Below are positions 37,043 through 45,748 of a DNA stretch of 64,000 bases, piece by piece (the first letter of the stretch is position 1; every line of letters begins with the position of its first letter). This stretch comes from Caballeronia ptereochthonis. GTDB taxonomy: Bacteria; Pseudomonadota; Gammaproteobacteria; Burkholderiales; Burkholderiaceae. Location of the stretch: the NCBI RefSeq assembly GCF_001545075.1, contig NZ_FCOB02000007.1, positions 124,001 through 188,000 on the forward strand, given 5' to 3'. The position numbers were made by a program, and so were the translations under genes. Under the pieces are notes generated by a model. It was given only the letters and a program-made list of their open reading frames with translations, did no database searches and had not been told where the DNA came from.

Positions 37043-38137
37043 TCACAATGCGGGCGGCAGGAGCTTCCGGTCTATGAAAGACTGGAGCGCGTTGCAAAAT
37101 GCGTCCCGAGTGTCGACGGCCGCATTGAATCCCGCTTTGCGAAGCTTGATGGTGCTGACGAAAGCAACCGGGCCGGCCGGTGCGCCGTATGCAAACGCAA
37201 AGTCCGCATGCTGATCGCCCTGTCCGACGAACGCATGGAGATCGCCACTCGCAAGGCCGTACTTCTCGACGACCTTCGCCCACACGTCGGCATTGTCGCG
37301 AATGTACTGCGCAATACTGACAGGCTCATCCGCTCCGACGTTCACGCCCAGCGTCTTCGCCATCGCGGGCCAAACGCTGCGCCATTCGAAGACATCTCCG
37401 TTGGTGACGTTGAAGATCTCGTTCGCCGCCTGCGGGGATTGCGCCGCCCAAACCATCACCTGGCCGACGAGGTCGGCGTCGGCCATTTCCCACACGAACG
37501 ATGGGCCGCCCGGAAAGCTGAATGCTTCGCCCTTTTCGCGGCGGATCGCTGCATAGACGCCAATGGCCGGTAGCACGTTGAGCGCGCCGGCCGTCTTCCC
37601 GGTGACAAGTTGCGGGCGCAGCACGGTGTAGGCGAAGCCGAACTTTTCACCTGCGTCGCGGACGTAATCCTGTTGATCGAAGAAGAAGTTCGCGTGATTG
37701 TCACGGGGGTCGCTCTCGCGTGCAGGGATAGCGATAGGGTGAAGGTGGACGCCGTACGCCTTCGTCCCCTGCAGAATGGACACGTGCTTGAGTGTCGACT
37801 TCCCTGAAACGAGGGGCTCAATGACATTGCTCAGCATCGCATTGTTGATTTCGATCTGCCTTGCGTTCGACCAGCCGCTCACCAGATCTTCGGCGTTCTC
37901 GTAGATTGCTGCGTATGCAACATGCGTGATGCCGTCGAGCGCGGACAGCGCTTCACGGGCAGCCTTTTCGTTGCGCAAGTCCACCGGGATAAATTCGAAG
38001 TCACGGCCGCTCGGCAGTTCCGGCTTGCGCCTGGAAATGCCAACAACATCCCAACCTGCAGAGAGGAAGCCCTCGATAGCGGCTACGCCAATGAGCCCGC
38101 TTGAGCCCGCCACCAGAACCTTATTGCTCGCGTTCAT
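37043..38137 (-). CDS. PRISE-type NAD-dependent epimerase/reductase (iridoid-synthase-like)
   Basis: The 364-residue atypical SDR has cofactor motif VAGSSGLIGVAAIEGF, YAAIYENAEDL, the HVSILQGTKAYG strand and a long C-terminal domain. This resembles progesterone 5-beta-reductase / iridoid synthase-like bacterial proteins that reduce activated enones. ATG follows CGGAGAAATTGA. It is divergent from nothing but next to a LysR gene on the same strand. Confidence 0.85.
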   Translation of the reverse strand: MNASNKVLVAGSSGLIGVAAIEGFLSAGWDVVGISRRKPELPSGRDFEFIPVDLRNEKAAREALSALDGITHVAYAAIYENAEDLVSGWSNARQIEINNAMLSNVIEPLVSGKSTLKHVSILQGTKAYGVHLHPIAIPARESDPRDNHANFFFDQQDYVRDAGEKFGFAYTVLRPQLVTGKTAGALNVLPAIGVYAAIRREKGEAFSFPGGPSFVWEMADADLVGQVMVWAAQSPQAANEIFNVTNGDVFEWRSVWPAMAKTLGVNVGADEPVSIAQYIRDNADVWAKVVEKYGLASGDLHAFVGQGDQHADFAFAYGAPAGPVAFVSTIKLRKAGFNAAVDTRDAFCNALQSFIDRKLLPPAL

Positions 38138-38331
38138 TCAATTTCTCCGATTCCATCGTTTCTATACCGGCTCAAAGCTTGCGCACCGCATATCGCGCGA
38201 CAGGTTTGAGCGACCTTCCGACGTCCGGTCGGTTGAATGAAATTTAGTCTCGAGCAGAAGCTGGCAGTAGTAGGCGTCGCGGAATTCCGGTTATTCCGTC
38301 GAGTAATGGGTTGGGCCGATACGGCTCGCAA

Positions 38332-39219
38332 TTACGCCCGAGCGAGAGCCTCTTCGACGAACTCAACGAAAGCGCGCGCTCTCGCCGTCACCAGCCGCCC
38401 TGACGGGAAGACGGCCCACAGATCGAGCGCGGGCAAAGTCCAGTCAGTCAACACGGCCTTGACCTTGCCGGAGGCCAGTTCGGGGGAAAACATCCAGCGC
38501 GATGCAACGGCGAGCCCCATTCCGCCGAGGACCGCCGTCCGTATTCCTTCGGCCGCACTCACGCGAAGGCGTCCTGACACCGTCACGTCCTCTTCGTCGC
38601 CGTTCCTGCTGAACGTCCACGATTCACCGCCGCCGCGCTGGGAATAAACGATTGCCTGATGCTGGCTCAGCTCGGCGGGCGTCGTGGGCACGCCGGCACG
38701 CGCGAAATACCCGGGCGTGCCGATGACGAGCCGCGGGCTCCGGCCGATGCGCCGCGCCGTCATGTTGGAATCGGCCAGCGATCCCATCCGCAACGCCACG
38801 TCCAGGCCCTCTTCGAGCAGATCGATGTTGCGATCGTCGAGCCTCAGGTCGATTTCCAGCTGCGGATGCCGGCTCATGAGGGCATCCAGCGCCGGCAGCA
38901 CGTGAAGACACGCGAACGTCACCGCTGCGCTCACGCGCAGCATGCCAGACAGGCTATCGGACGCGTCACGAACGATCTGTTCGGCCTCGTCGGCCTCCAT
39001 GATCGCGAGCTTCGCATGCTCGTAGAAACGCTGGCCGGCGTCCGTCATCGTCAGACCTCGCGTCGAGCGCAAGATGAGCCGCGCACCCAGGCGCTCTTCG
39101 AGTTGCGCGACGGCTTTCGAAATGGCGGGCTGCCCGACATTCATCCGCTTTGCCGCTGCCGAAAACGATCCCGCCTCGGCGACGCTCACAAAAATTTCCA
39201 TGGCAGCCAGTCGATCCAT
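38332..39219 (-). CDS. LysR-family transcriptional regulator
   Basis: The 295-residue protein starts at ATG 39219 (GGGAGACGCGCAGT upstream). It has an N-terminal HTH (FSAAAKRMNVGQPAISKAVAQLE) and a CrgA-like effector domain (LRLDDRNIDLLEEGLDVALR). It is a good candidate regulator of the neighbouring enone-reducing and detoxification genes. Confidence 0.93.
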   Translation of the reverse strand: MDRLAAMEIFVSVAEAGSFSAAAKRMNVGQPAISKAVAQLEERLGARLILRSTRGLTMTDAGQRFYEHAKLAIMEADEAEQIVRDASDSLSGMLRVSAAVTFACLHVLPALDALMSRHPQLEIDLRLDDRNIDLLEEGLDVALRMGSLADSNMTARRIGRSPRLVIGTPGYFARAGVPTTPAELSQHQAIVYSQRGGGESWTFSRNGDEEDVTVSGRLRVSAAEGIRTAVLGGMGLAVASRWMFSPELASGKVKAVLTDWTLPALDLWAVFPSGRLVTARARAFVEFVEEALARA

Positions 39220-39280
39220 ACTGCGCGTCTCCCGCATTATTCGAGGTCACTGTGCGGCCGCCGACATGCGCGACGACGAT

Positions 39281-40117
39281 TCAGTCGCCGAAAAACTCCA
39301 TCGCCTGCCCGTTCAAGCGAGGATGATCGACGACCACGCCGAGGCAGCGCCCGCTTTCATAGTCGAATGCGATGACGCCATCCTGCGCGGTGCAATACAG
39401 CTGGCCGTCCGGTCCGAACCGCAATCCGCGCGGACGGCGAAATGGCACGTCGCCCGCAGGAGCGAGGACGCGCACCAGCGCGCCGCTCCTTGCGTCGTAT
39501 TCTCTAACAGATGTCGCTGCTGTGGGTGAGCCGAACGGAAACTCGCTCGACGCCAGCACGTTGCCCCCTGGCGCGATAGCGAGATCCAGCGGACTCATTG
39601 TGTCGTCGGCGGCGAACGTGCTATTCCTGAGTGCGCCGCTGAACCTGAACTGCAGAATCGCATTTCCGCCACGCCCATCCGGTCCGACGCCCGATGCGAG
39701 AAACAACGTGCCATCCCCGGCGAACGCGAAGCCGCGCGGAAACGGGACGATGCCGCGCTGCAGTATGGGCGTGCCGATACCTTCGAGATCGGGTGGGAAT
39801 GCGGCGATGGTCCTTTCTGTCCGCAATCCGACGTAGTAGCGGCCGTCCGGTCCGAAGTTGCCGCCGCCGGCGTTCAGGCCCGGGATATGGCCCGTGTCGT
39901 ATTGAATGTCGCCCCGCGCATCGAGCGCGAGAATGCGGTCGTCGCCGCTGTTGACATAGAGCAGTTGTTGGTTCGCGTGCACGCGAAGTCCACGCGGATC
40001 GACGATACGCAAGTCGTTGCTGAAAACGCCTTGCGCCGTCCCGTCCATCGAGAAGGCCAGTAGCTGGCCGTATCCATCGCCATTCGCGCTGCTGGCACTC
40101 GTCACCAGTATCTTCAT
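39281..40117 (-). CDS. SMP-30/NHL-type beta-propeller protein
   Basis: ATG at 40117 has a perfect ribosome site (AAAGGAGCGGCGAC). The 278-residue cytoplasmic protein has repeated GDGTLFLASG / FGPDGRYYVG / FGPDGQLYCT blades of the gluconolactonase-like six-bladed propeller. It may be a lactonase or a binding protein; catalytic metal ligands are not certain by eye. Divergent from the OYE gene. Confidence 0.8.
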   Translation of the reverse strand: MKILVTSASSANGDGYGQLLAFSMDGTAQGVFSNDLRIVDPRGLRVHANQQLLYVNSGDDRILALDARGDIQYDTGHIPGLNAGGGNFGPDGRYYVGLRTERTIAAFPPDLEGIGTPILQRGIVPFPRGFAFAGDGTLFLASGVGPDGRGGNAILQFRFSGALRNSTFAADDTMSPLDLAIAPGGNVLASSEFPFGSPTAATSVREYDARSGALVRVLAPAGDVPFRRPRGLRFGPDGQLYCTAQDGVIAFDYESGRCLGVVVDHPRLNGQAMEFFGD

Positions 40118-40268
40118 GTCGCCGCTCCTTTGCCCACTGGCCGCCATAACTGCCGCTCAGCGCGCGACGAACATGGCGCGTCGCCGGCGGACATTCGGCC
40201 CTGTACCGTTACACGACCCGACGCGCCGATCATGCCTACATGTTCCGCTTCGCAACAGGCGCGCGTCA

Positions 40269-40285
40269 GGCATAACTGCCATTCC
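40269..40285 (-). promoter_or_regulatory. Shared promoter element GGAATRRCAGTTAT, copy A
   Basis: On the minus strand the sequence reads GGAATGGCAGTTATGCC, oriented toward the SMP-30-like gene and about 150 bp from its start. It matches copies B and C at 12 of 14 core positions or better. Confidence 0.55.
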
Positions 40286-40329
40286 ACCGAGGCATGACGA
40301 TCCGGTCGCGGATCACGAGATGCCCGCAC

Positions 40330-40347
40330 GGAATAACAGTTATCGCC
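40330..40347 (+). promoter_or_regulatory. Shared promoter element GGAATRRCAGTTAT, copy B
   Basis: The sequence GGAATAACAGTTATCGCC lies 93 bp before the old-yellow-enzyme start, same orientation. The centre is a palindrome ATAAC-A-GTTAT, as expected of a dimeric regulator. Confidence 0.6.
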
Positions 40348-40422
40348 GGCAGCTCTCTTCTGCACTGCTGCTGCGGCGACCATGATTCGCTCATCTTCAA
40401 CGCTCCCCAGGGGGATGAACGA

Positions 40423-41538
40423 ATGAACAAGCTCTTCAGTCGTACCCATGTCGGACCTTTCGAACTCAATCACCGTGTCGTTCTCGCCCCGCTCACGCGG
40501 ATGCGTACCGAGGAAGGCAATGTTCGCGGCGACCTGATGGTCGACTACTACGCGCAGCGCGCTTCCGAAGGCGGCCTGCTGATTACCGACGCAACCGCCG
40601 TCTCGCCGCTTGGCATCGCGTATGTCGACGCGCCGGGGATCTACACGCTGGCGCAGGTGAAAGGCTGGAAACGCGTGATCGATGCAGTGCATGCAAAGGG
40701 CGCACGCATCTTCCTGCAGATGTGGCACGCCGGACGCCAGGCGCATCCGGCCAACACGGGCGGCGTCACGCCTGTTGCCCCGTCCGCGTTGCGCTCGCTC
40801 GAACACGCAGCCATTCGCGATGTGGACGGCAACATCATCGAAGCCGAACTGGTCGTGCCGCGTGCGCTCGAACTGAACGAAATCGCGGGCATCGTCGAGC
40901 AGTTCCGCCGCGGCGCCGCGCTTGCGAAGGAAGCAGGCTTCGACGGTATCGAGTTGCACGGCGCAAACGGGTATCTCTTCGAGCAGTTCCTGCTCGATGG
41001 CACGAACCATCGCACCGACGCATATGGCGGTCCGATCGAAAACCGGGCGCGATTCCTGTTCGAAACGCTCGATGCCGTCGTCTCCATGTGGGGCTCCGGC
41101 CGCGTCGCTCTTCGCCTGTCGCCAAGCGGCACATACGGCACGATGTCCGACAGCAACCCGCATGCCACGTTCGGCTATGTCGCAGAGCGTCTGAACAGCT
41201 ATGACCTCGCCTGGCTGCATGTAATCGAGCCGCGCATTCGCGGCATCGTCGATCAGGAAACGAGCGAGTTGGACGTGACATCAAAGGACATGCGGCGCAT
41301 CTACAAAGGCACGATTATCGCCGCCGGTGGTTTCACGGGCGAAAGCGCCGAACAGATCGTCGCCGACGGGCATGCGGACCTCGTCGCATTCGGACGCATG
41401 TTCATTTCGAATCCCGACCTGCCCGAGCGTCTGCGCACCGGCAAACCGCTCACCCGCTACGACCGCTCGACGTTCTACGGCGGCGATGCACGCGGTTACA
41501 CGGACTATGCCTTTCATTCCGGGGCGACAGCCGCGTAG
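40423..41538 (+). CDS. Old yellow enzyme family alkene reductase
   Basis: The 371-residue FMN oxidoreductase has LAPLTRMR, QMWHAGRQAHP, the HGANGYLFEQFL substrate-site His/Asn and the FMN loops DLVAFGRMFISNPDLP. This class (NemA/XenA-type) reduces activated alkenes, nitrate esters and quinones with NADPH. The ATG at 40423 follows GGGGATGAACGA. It has the shared GGAAT..GTTAT element 93 bp upstream. Confidence 0.95.
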   Translation: MNKLFSRTHVGPFELNHRVVLAPLTRMRTEEGNVRGDLMVDYYAQRASEGGLLITDATAVSPLGIAYVDAPGIYTLAQVKGWKRVIDAVHAKGARIFLQMWHAGRQAHPANTGGVTPVAPSALRSLEHAAIRDVDGNIIEAELVVPRALELNEIAGIVEQFRRGAALAKEAGFDGIELHGANGYLFEQFLLDGTNHRTDAYGGPIENRARFLFETLDAVVSMWGSGRVALRLSPSGTYGTMSDSNPHATFGYVAERLNSYDLAWLHVIEPRIRGIVDQETSELDVTSKDMRRIYKGTIIAAGGFTGESAEQIVADGHADLVAFGRMFISNPDLPERLRTGKPLTRYDRSTFYGGDARGYTDYAFHSGATAA

Positions 41539-41557
41539 TGACGTTCCATGAGACGCA

Positions 41558-41588
41558 GGCCAAAACAGGTGGAAGCACCGTTTTGGCC
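41558..41588. repeat. Intercistronic hairpin between OYE and SDR genes
   Basis: GGCCAAAAC (41558-41566) pairs with GTTTTGGCC (41580-41588); inside, GGTG pairs with CACC around a GAAG tetraloop, with one bulged A. This makes a 13-bp stem 20 bp after the OYE stop. No T-run follows, so it is more likely an mRNA-stabilising or attenuating element than a simple terminator. Confidence 0.65.
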
Positions 41589-41651
41589 GACTCAACCATG
41601 CATGAAACACACACGAAACACCGTGTTATTCCATTCCGGAAGGACAGCACC

Positions 41652-42401
41652 ATGAATCGACTTGAAAACAAGACCGCCATTATCACGGGCGGTAGCAGCG
41701 GCATCGGTCTCGCTACCGCGCAGCGGTTTGTCGACGAGGGCGCTTACGTGTTCATCGTCGGCCGGCGGCAATCGGAACTCGACAAAGCCGTGCAGCAGAT
41801 TGGCCGCAACGTGACGGCCGTGCAGGCCGACGTGACGAAGCTCGATGACCTCGATCGCCTCTTTGCGCTCGTCAAGGAGCGGCGCGGCAAGATCGACGCA
41901 CTTTTCGCCAATTCAGGTTCGATCGAACACCGGACACTCGATGAGATCACGCCCGAGCACTACGACGCCACGTTCGACGTCAACGTACGCGGACTCATTT
42001 TTACCGTGCAAAAGGCGCTGCCGCTAATGGTCGAGGGGAGCAGCATCATCCTCACCAGCTCGATTGCAGGCATCAAAGGCCTGCACGCTCACGGCACCTA
42101 CAGCGCAGCGAAGGCCGCCGTTCGATCGCTGGCGCGGACATGGACCGTCGAGTTCAAGGGCCGAGGCATCCGTGTCAATGCGATAAGTCCGGGCGCCATC
42201 GACACACCGATCATCGACAGTCAGGTTTCTTCCGCGGCCGAAGCAGACGAACTGCGGGCGAAGTACGCCGCCGCGACACCGCTGGGCCGCATCGGCCGTC
42301 CCGAGGAAATCGCGTCGGCCGTGTTGTTCCTCGCGTCCGACGACAGCAGCTTCGTCGCCGGCACTGATCTGTTCGTCGACGGCGGCATCGCACAGGTATA
42401 A
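41652..42401 (+). CDS. Short-chain dehydrogenase/reductase
   Basis: The 249-residue SDR has TGGSSGIGLA, FANSG (in place of NNAG), SSIAG, YSAAK and FVAGTDLFVDGGIAQV. The ATG at 41652 follows GGAAGGACAGCACC. It lies 113 bp after the OYE gene, with a hairpin between, probably in one transcript. Substrate unknown. Confidence 0.93.
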   Translation: MNRLENKTAIITGGSSGIGLATAQRFVDEGAYVFIVGRRQSELDKAVQQIGRNVTAVQADVTKLDDLDRLFALVKERRGKIDALFANSGSIEHRTLDEITPEHYDATFDVNVRGLIFTVQKALPLMVEGSSIILTSSIAGIKGLHAHGTYSAAKAAVRSLARTWTVEFKGRGIRVNAISPGAIDTPIIDSQVSSAAEADELRAKYAAATPLGRIGRPEEIASAVLFLASDDSSFVAGTDLFVDGGIAQV

Positions 42402-42574
42402 GCCGCCAGTCCCATCTCTCGATGTCCGCCAACTGCGTCTCCGGATATTGCGCGGCACGGATTGCGTCGAAGTCCACCTGCGGGGATGGCGGATAGCCAG
42501 GGCGGCACGGGCCTCCACAGGTCTTGAGAACCGGGATAGTCCGCGGCGCTGAGGTCGCGGGTCCATTCCCGCGA

Positions 42575-42592
42575 GGAATGACAGTTATCGAC
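42575..42592 (+). promoter_or_regulatory. Shared promoter element GGAATRRCAGTTAT, copy C
   Basis: GGAATGACAGTTATCGAC lies 88 bp before the AhpD-like gene, in the same orientation and at nearly the same distance as copy B from its gene. Downstream similarity (CAG..TCTTCT) extends the resemblance. Confidence 0.6.
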
Positions 42593-42662
42593 ACAGCCTG
42601 TCTTCTTATCACGCGCATTGCGCCTCATTATCTGCTCACCGTCAACCAACGAGGAGCAGATG

Positions 42663-43244
42663 ATGACTTTCTTCGAATCCTTCACGATCGACACCGCACC
42701 TGCAGAGTCGAAGCCCATCCTTGAAGAAGCGAAGCGTACCTTCGGTTTTGTACCGAACCTCCAGGCGCACATGGCCGAATCACCGGAACTGCTCGCCGGC
42801 TATACGGCGCTGTGGGATCTCTTTGCGAAAAGCACACTCACGCCTCACGAGCAGCAGGTCGTCTATCTGACGTCGAACTTCGAAAACGACTGCCACTACT
42901 GCATGGCGGGCCACAGCACGCTCGCGAAGATGATCAAGATGGAGCCTGCAGTGATCGCCGCGCTTCGCGCCGGTACGGCGTTGCCGGACGCGAAGCTGGA
43001 AGCGCTCCATCGCTTCACGACGATCGTCGTGCGCGAACGTGGATTCGTTCCGGAGGCGGAAGTGGACATCTTCCTTGCAGCCGGTTATACGCGCCGCAAT
43101 GTGCTCGAGGTGGTTCTCGGTGTCGCGACCAAGGTCATGAGCAACTACACGAATCACATCGTCCATACGCCGTATGATGCCTTCATGAAGGGCAACGAGT
43201 GGACGAAGCCCGAGCACGTGTCTGGTAAGCAATCTGCCGCGTGA
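42663..43244 (+). CDS. AhpD-like carboxymuconolactone-decarboxylase family protein
   Basis: The 193-residue helical protein has the peroxidatic-type motif CHYCMAGHS (CxxC-x3-H), as in AhpD-like alkylhydroperoxidases. The ATG at 42663 has GAGGAG seven bases upstream; an ATG three bases earlier is possible. Likely a thiol peroxidase or adaptor in the detoxification set. Confidence 0.9.
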   Translation: MTFFESFTIDTAPAESKPILEEAKRTFGFVPNLQAHMAESPELLAGYTALWDLFAKSTLTPHEQQVVYLTSNFENDCHYCMAGHSTLAKMIKMEPAVIAALRAGTALPDAKLEALHRFTTIVVRERGFVPEAEVDIFLAAGYTRRNVLEVVLGVATKVMSNYTNHIVHTPYDAFMKGNEWTKPEHVSGKQSAA

Positions 43245-43398
43245 TTCGTCCAGCCTTCAACAGTCGATGAAGACGTGTCATGTCGCTGCGGGAAAACTCG
43301 ATACCTTGAAGGCCGGGTTCAGTGCGGGCACGTTCCCGGCAGCGCAGGGCGGGAAATCCATCCGGTCATGGAGCGTGCGACTGGGCTTGGCACCGTAG

Positions 43399-43494
43399 CC
43401 GGAACTCCTGCTGTCGGATGTCGCCGCGTTCATGACCGGACAAACGCTGTACGTGGATGGTGGCGCATCAATCGGCAAGGTCGGTTCCAAATGA
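43399..43494 (+). pseudogene. C-terminal relic of an SDR gene
   Basis: The frame reads PELLLSDVAAFMTGQTLYVDGG then ASIGKVGSK and stop, which is the C-terminal cofactor/tetramer segment of classical SDRs. An in-frame stop (43396) directly precedes it and no upstream SDR body exists. It is a fragment. Confidence 0.75.
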
Positions 43495-43534
43495 GTTCCG
43501 ATGCAATATCGAGAACGCTTTGCAACCAACTACG

Positions 43535-43760
43535 CTAAAGCCGTTCGATCAGGAAATTTTCGAGGGAGGACAACACCTCGTTCTGGGCATCCTCAGGCAG
43601 CAGATGTCCACCGGGCAGTCCGCCACCCGTCACATGGATCGATCGTCAAACCGGCACATTCAGTGGCGACTTCTTCTTGCGAAGGCCTGCACGCAGGCTG
43701 TTGCATTCCGGCATACCAGGTGGTGAGGCGACGGCAACGAGCGCGGGCAGAACGGCCTTT
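43535..43760 (-). pseudogene. C-terminal relic of an alpha/beta hydrolase
   Basis: The minus strand reads HVTGGGLPGGHLLPEDAQ then NEVLSSLENFLIERL and stop, which matches the catalytic-His C-terminus of epoxide-hydrolase-type alpha/beta hydrolases (GGHxLPEE). An internal stop interrupts the upstream continuation (RAGLRKKKSPLNVPV*). The body and start are missing. It is convergent with the SDR relic. Confidence 0.65.
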
Positions 43761-43816
43761 CCCGGTTGAGTTGCAGACGTTCAGATGCCGCTAGCCGCGG
43801 CGGGATGAACGGCGCT

Positions 43817-44860
43817 TCATGGCGGGTCAAGACGCTCAACGTTGTGGATCAACGATGCTTGCCTGAAAACCGGTCGAACCTCTTGGGGTGCGATACCGTA
43901 AGCACGCCGGAAAGCCCGCGTAAAGTCCGAGGCGCTGTTGAAGCCGACCGAGTAACCAATCTCCTGGATGGGGATCTTGGGGAACCGGACGAGATCGTCT
44001 ACCGCGGCGCGCAGGCGAAGGTGGCGGATGTAGGCTGCCAGCCCACCCTCGTGCTGGAACAGCCGATAGACCGTCGGCCGCGACAGTGCGAGGGATTCGA
44101 GCACGCGCTCCGGAGAAAGGTCGAAGTCGGTCAGATTGGCCTGGACGAAACGGCGCGCTGCGTCGAACGCAATGGCGCGCGCAATAGCGCGTTTGCTCCC
44201 CCTCAGACCCGCCTGCTCTCCAAACGCGTCCGCAATCAGTTGGACGATATCGCCGAGCCGGCGATGGGCGTCGTCAAAGGACATGCGGCGAATGTTCGCG
44301 GAAAATTCCGTTACACGCTGCCTGATGAGTTGCACGGCCGGCTCGTGCGGCGCGAGCACGCGCCCGTGTAACGCGCCGGGATCCGGGAACACCTCTCTCA
44401 GCGACGTACCGGGCACGAAGAGCGTCACGTGCCGGCACGCACGCCGTATCACATGCAAAGGCTGATCGAAGTCGACCGCGAGGACGCCGACCTCGACGGG
44501 CGTGTCTTGCCGCTTCGCCGGGCGTGCAAGGAGAGTCTCGGAATCGCCTCCGATCACAATATGAAAGGCGATGGCCCGCGCATTGTCTTGCGAGATCCGG
44601 GAAATCGTCCGCTCGAGTGTCAGCTCATCCGTATAGCTATCGCCGAAGAGGAATTCGCCGAACTCATACCAGTCAATCGCGCCGCGAAAGGGCCGCTCCA
44701 TCTGCGCACTCGACAGCGCCACATCCATGATCGGGCCTATGCGCTCGCGCCATGCCAGCAGTTGCTGGCGCGCGGGCAGATCGTTCACGTCGAAATGGAC
44801 ACGAACGATCTGCCTGCGGGACTCCGGGCTTGCACCGGGATAGCTTTCAGTATGCGACAC
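43817..44860 (-). CDS. AraC-family transcriptional regulator
   Basis: The protein has an AraC-binding-like N-domain (about 20-200; WYEFGEFLFGDSYTDELTLERT) and a C-terminal AraC HTH (about 235-335; LSRPTVYRLFQHEGGLAAYIR). No ATG is available near the 5' end. GTG at 44860 with AAGGTGG eight bases upstream gives 347 residues; a TTG at 44941 would give 374. It is divergent from the small gene at 45264. Confidence 0.88.
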   Translation of the reverse strand: MSHTESYPGASPESRRQIVRVHFDVNDLPARQQLLAWRERIGPIMDVALSSAQMERPFRGAIDWYEFGEFLFGDSYTDELTLERTISRISQDNARAIAFHIVIGGDSETLLARPAKRQDTPVEVGVLAVDFDQPLHVIRRACRHVTLFVPGTSLREVFPDPGALHGRVLAPHEPAVQLIRQRVTEFSANIRRMSFDDAHRRLGDIVQLIADAFGEQAGLRGSKRAIARAIAFDAARRFVQANLTDFDLSPERVLESLALSRPTVYRLFQHEGGLAAYIRHLRLRAAVDDLVRFPKIPIQEIGYSVGFNSASDFTRAFRRAYGIAPQEVRPVFRQASLIHNVERLDPP

Positions 44861-45263
44861 GAGAACCACCTTGCGAAGATTGGTCGAGTCGATGAAAACA
44901 GTTTTCTCGGCAACGAGACGGCAACGCAAAGCTGCCAGCAATTCAGGTGGAAAGCGTTAAAGCCCGTCCCGCATAACCGAAAAAGCCGGCGACACCGCGT
45001 TTCTGGATTACGACACAAGGCGCGAGAACTTGAACGCGCTCTCGCCTTGAGGGGCCAAGCTGGCAGGCAGCGCCGCGTTCGCGTCCACGCGAATCGCGAT
45101 TTGAGCGACCGTGGCGCCGAGAAATGAGACGCACGGTAAAGCGTGTCGAACAATGCGAATTATTGTCGTACGGAACAAAGCAGACGGCTTTTCCGCTGTA
45201 TACGGAACATGGCCTAGGGCATCGCGTTTCCGGAAGGTGCGAGACGTACGATCAGAGACAGAC
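44861..45263. other. 403-bp intergenic region
   Basis: It separates divergent AraC and hypothetical genes. The first 80 bp could be coding if the AraC gene uses the upstream TTG. No other gene or element is evident. Confidence 0.45.
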
Positions 45264-45545
45264 ATGAGCGCAAAAAAACACCCTGCTCCGACGGGCGGGG
45301 CGCTGCTGCCGGCCAGCCTGGCCGACGCACAGATCGACCACTTCGAACGCATTGTCCGGCACATTACGCGCGCGGACGCGGGGGCCGCTTATCGTGGGCT
45401 CGATCATGAGTATTCAAAAAAACGCCTTCGAAAACTGGTGGAAACGCATGACCTTGTAGCCGTTCAGCGGCGACGGGTCCTGCTGCTCCTCGACCTGCTC
45501 GAGCGGCACGCATTGGTCAGCACGCGCGGCCGCACGGCAGCGTGA
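45264..45545 (+). CDS. Conserved hypothetical 93-residue protein
   Basis: The product (MSAKKHPAPTGGALLPASL...) is basic and helical, with LRKLVETHDLVAVQRRRVLLLLDLLERHA in the C-terminal half (45418-45516). Its composition and codon use look real, and I believe similar small proteins occur in other Burkholderiaceae. No function is known; possibly nucleic-acid binding. The ribosome site is weak. Confidence 0.65.
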   Translation: MSAKKHPAPTGGALLPASLADAQIDHFERIVRHITRADAGAAYRGLDHEYSKKRLRKLVETHDLVAVQRRRVLLLLDLLERHALVSTRGRTAA

Positions 45546-45748
45546 TGCGGCCAGTCGCATGGGTTCGATGCGCCGGTTTGATTTCGGCATTTGTTTATGA
45601 CCGGTTTCGAAGTGTGTCGCCAACTGGATGTGGCGCCGTTTGAATGCCCATGCAAGGGTGCTGACCAACGAAGAAGTAACGCTTTTCCTGACATCCATCA
45701 CGAAACCGGCAAGAGGCTTGCACCCCCGCTTTAGCGTCAAGCCAGGCT

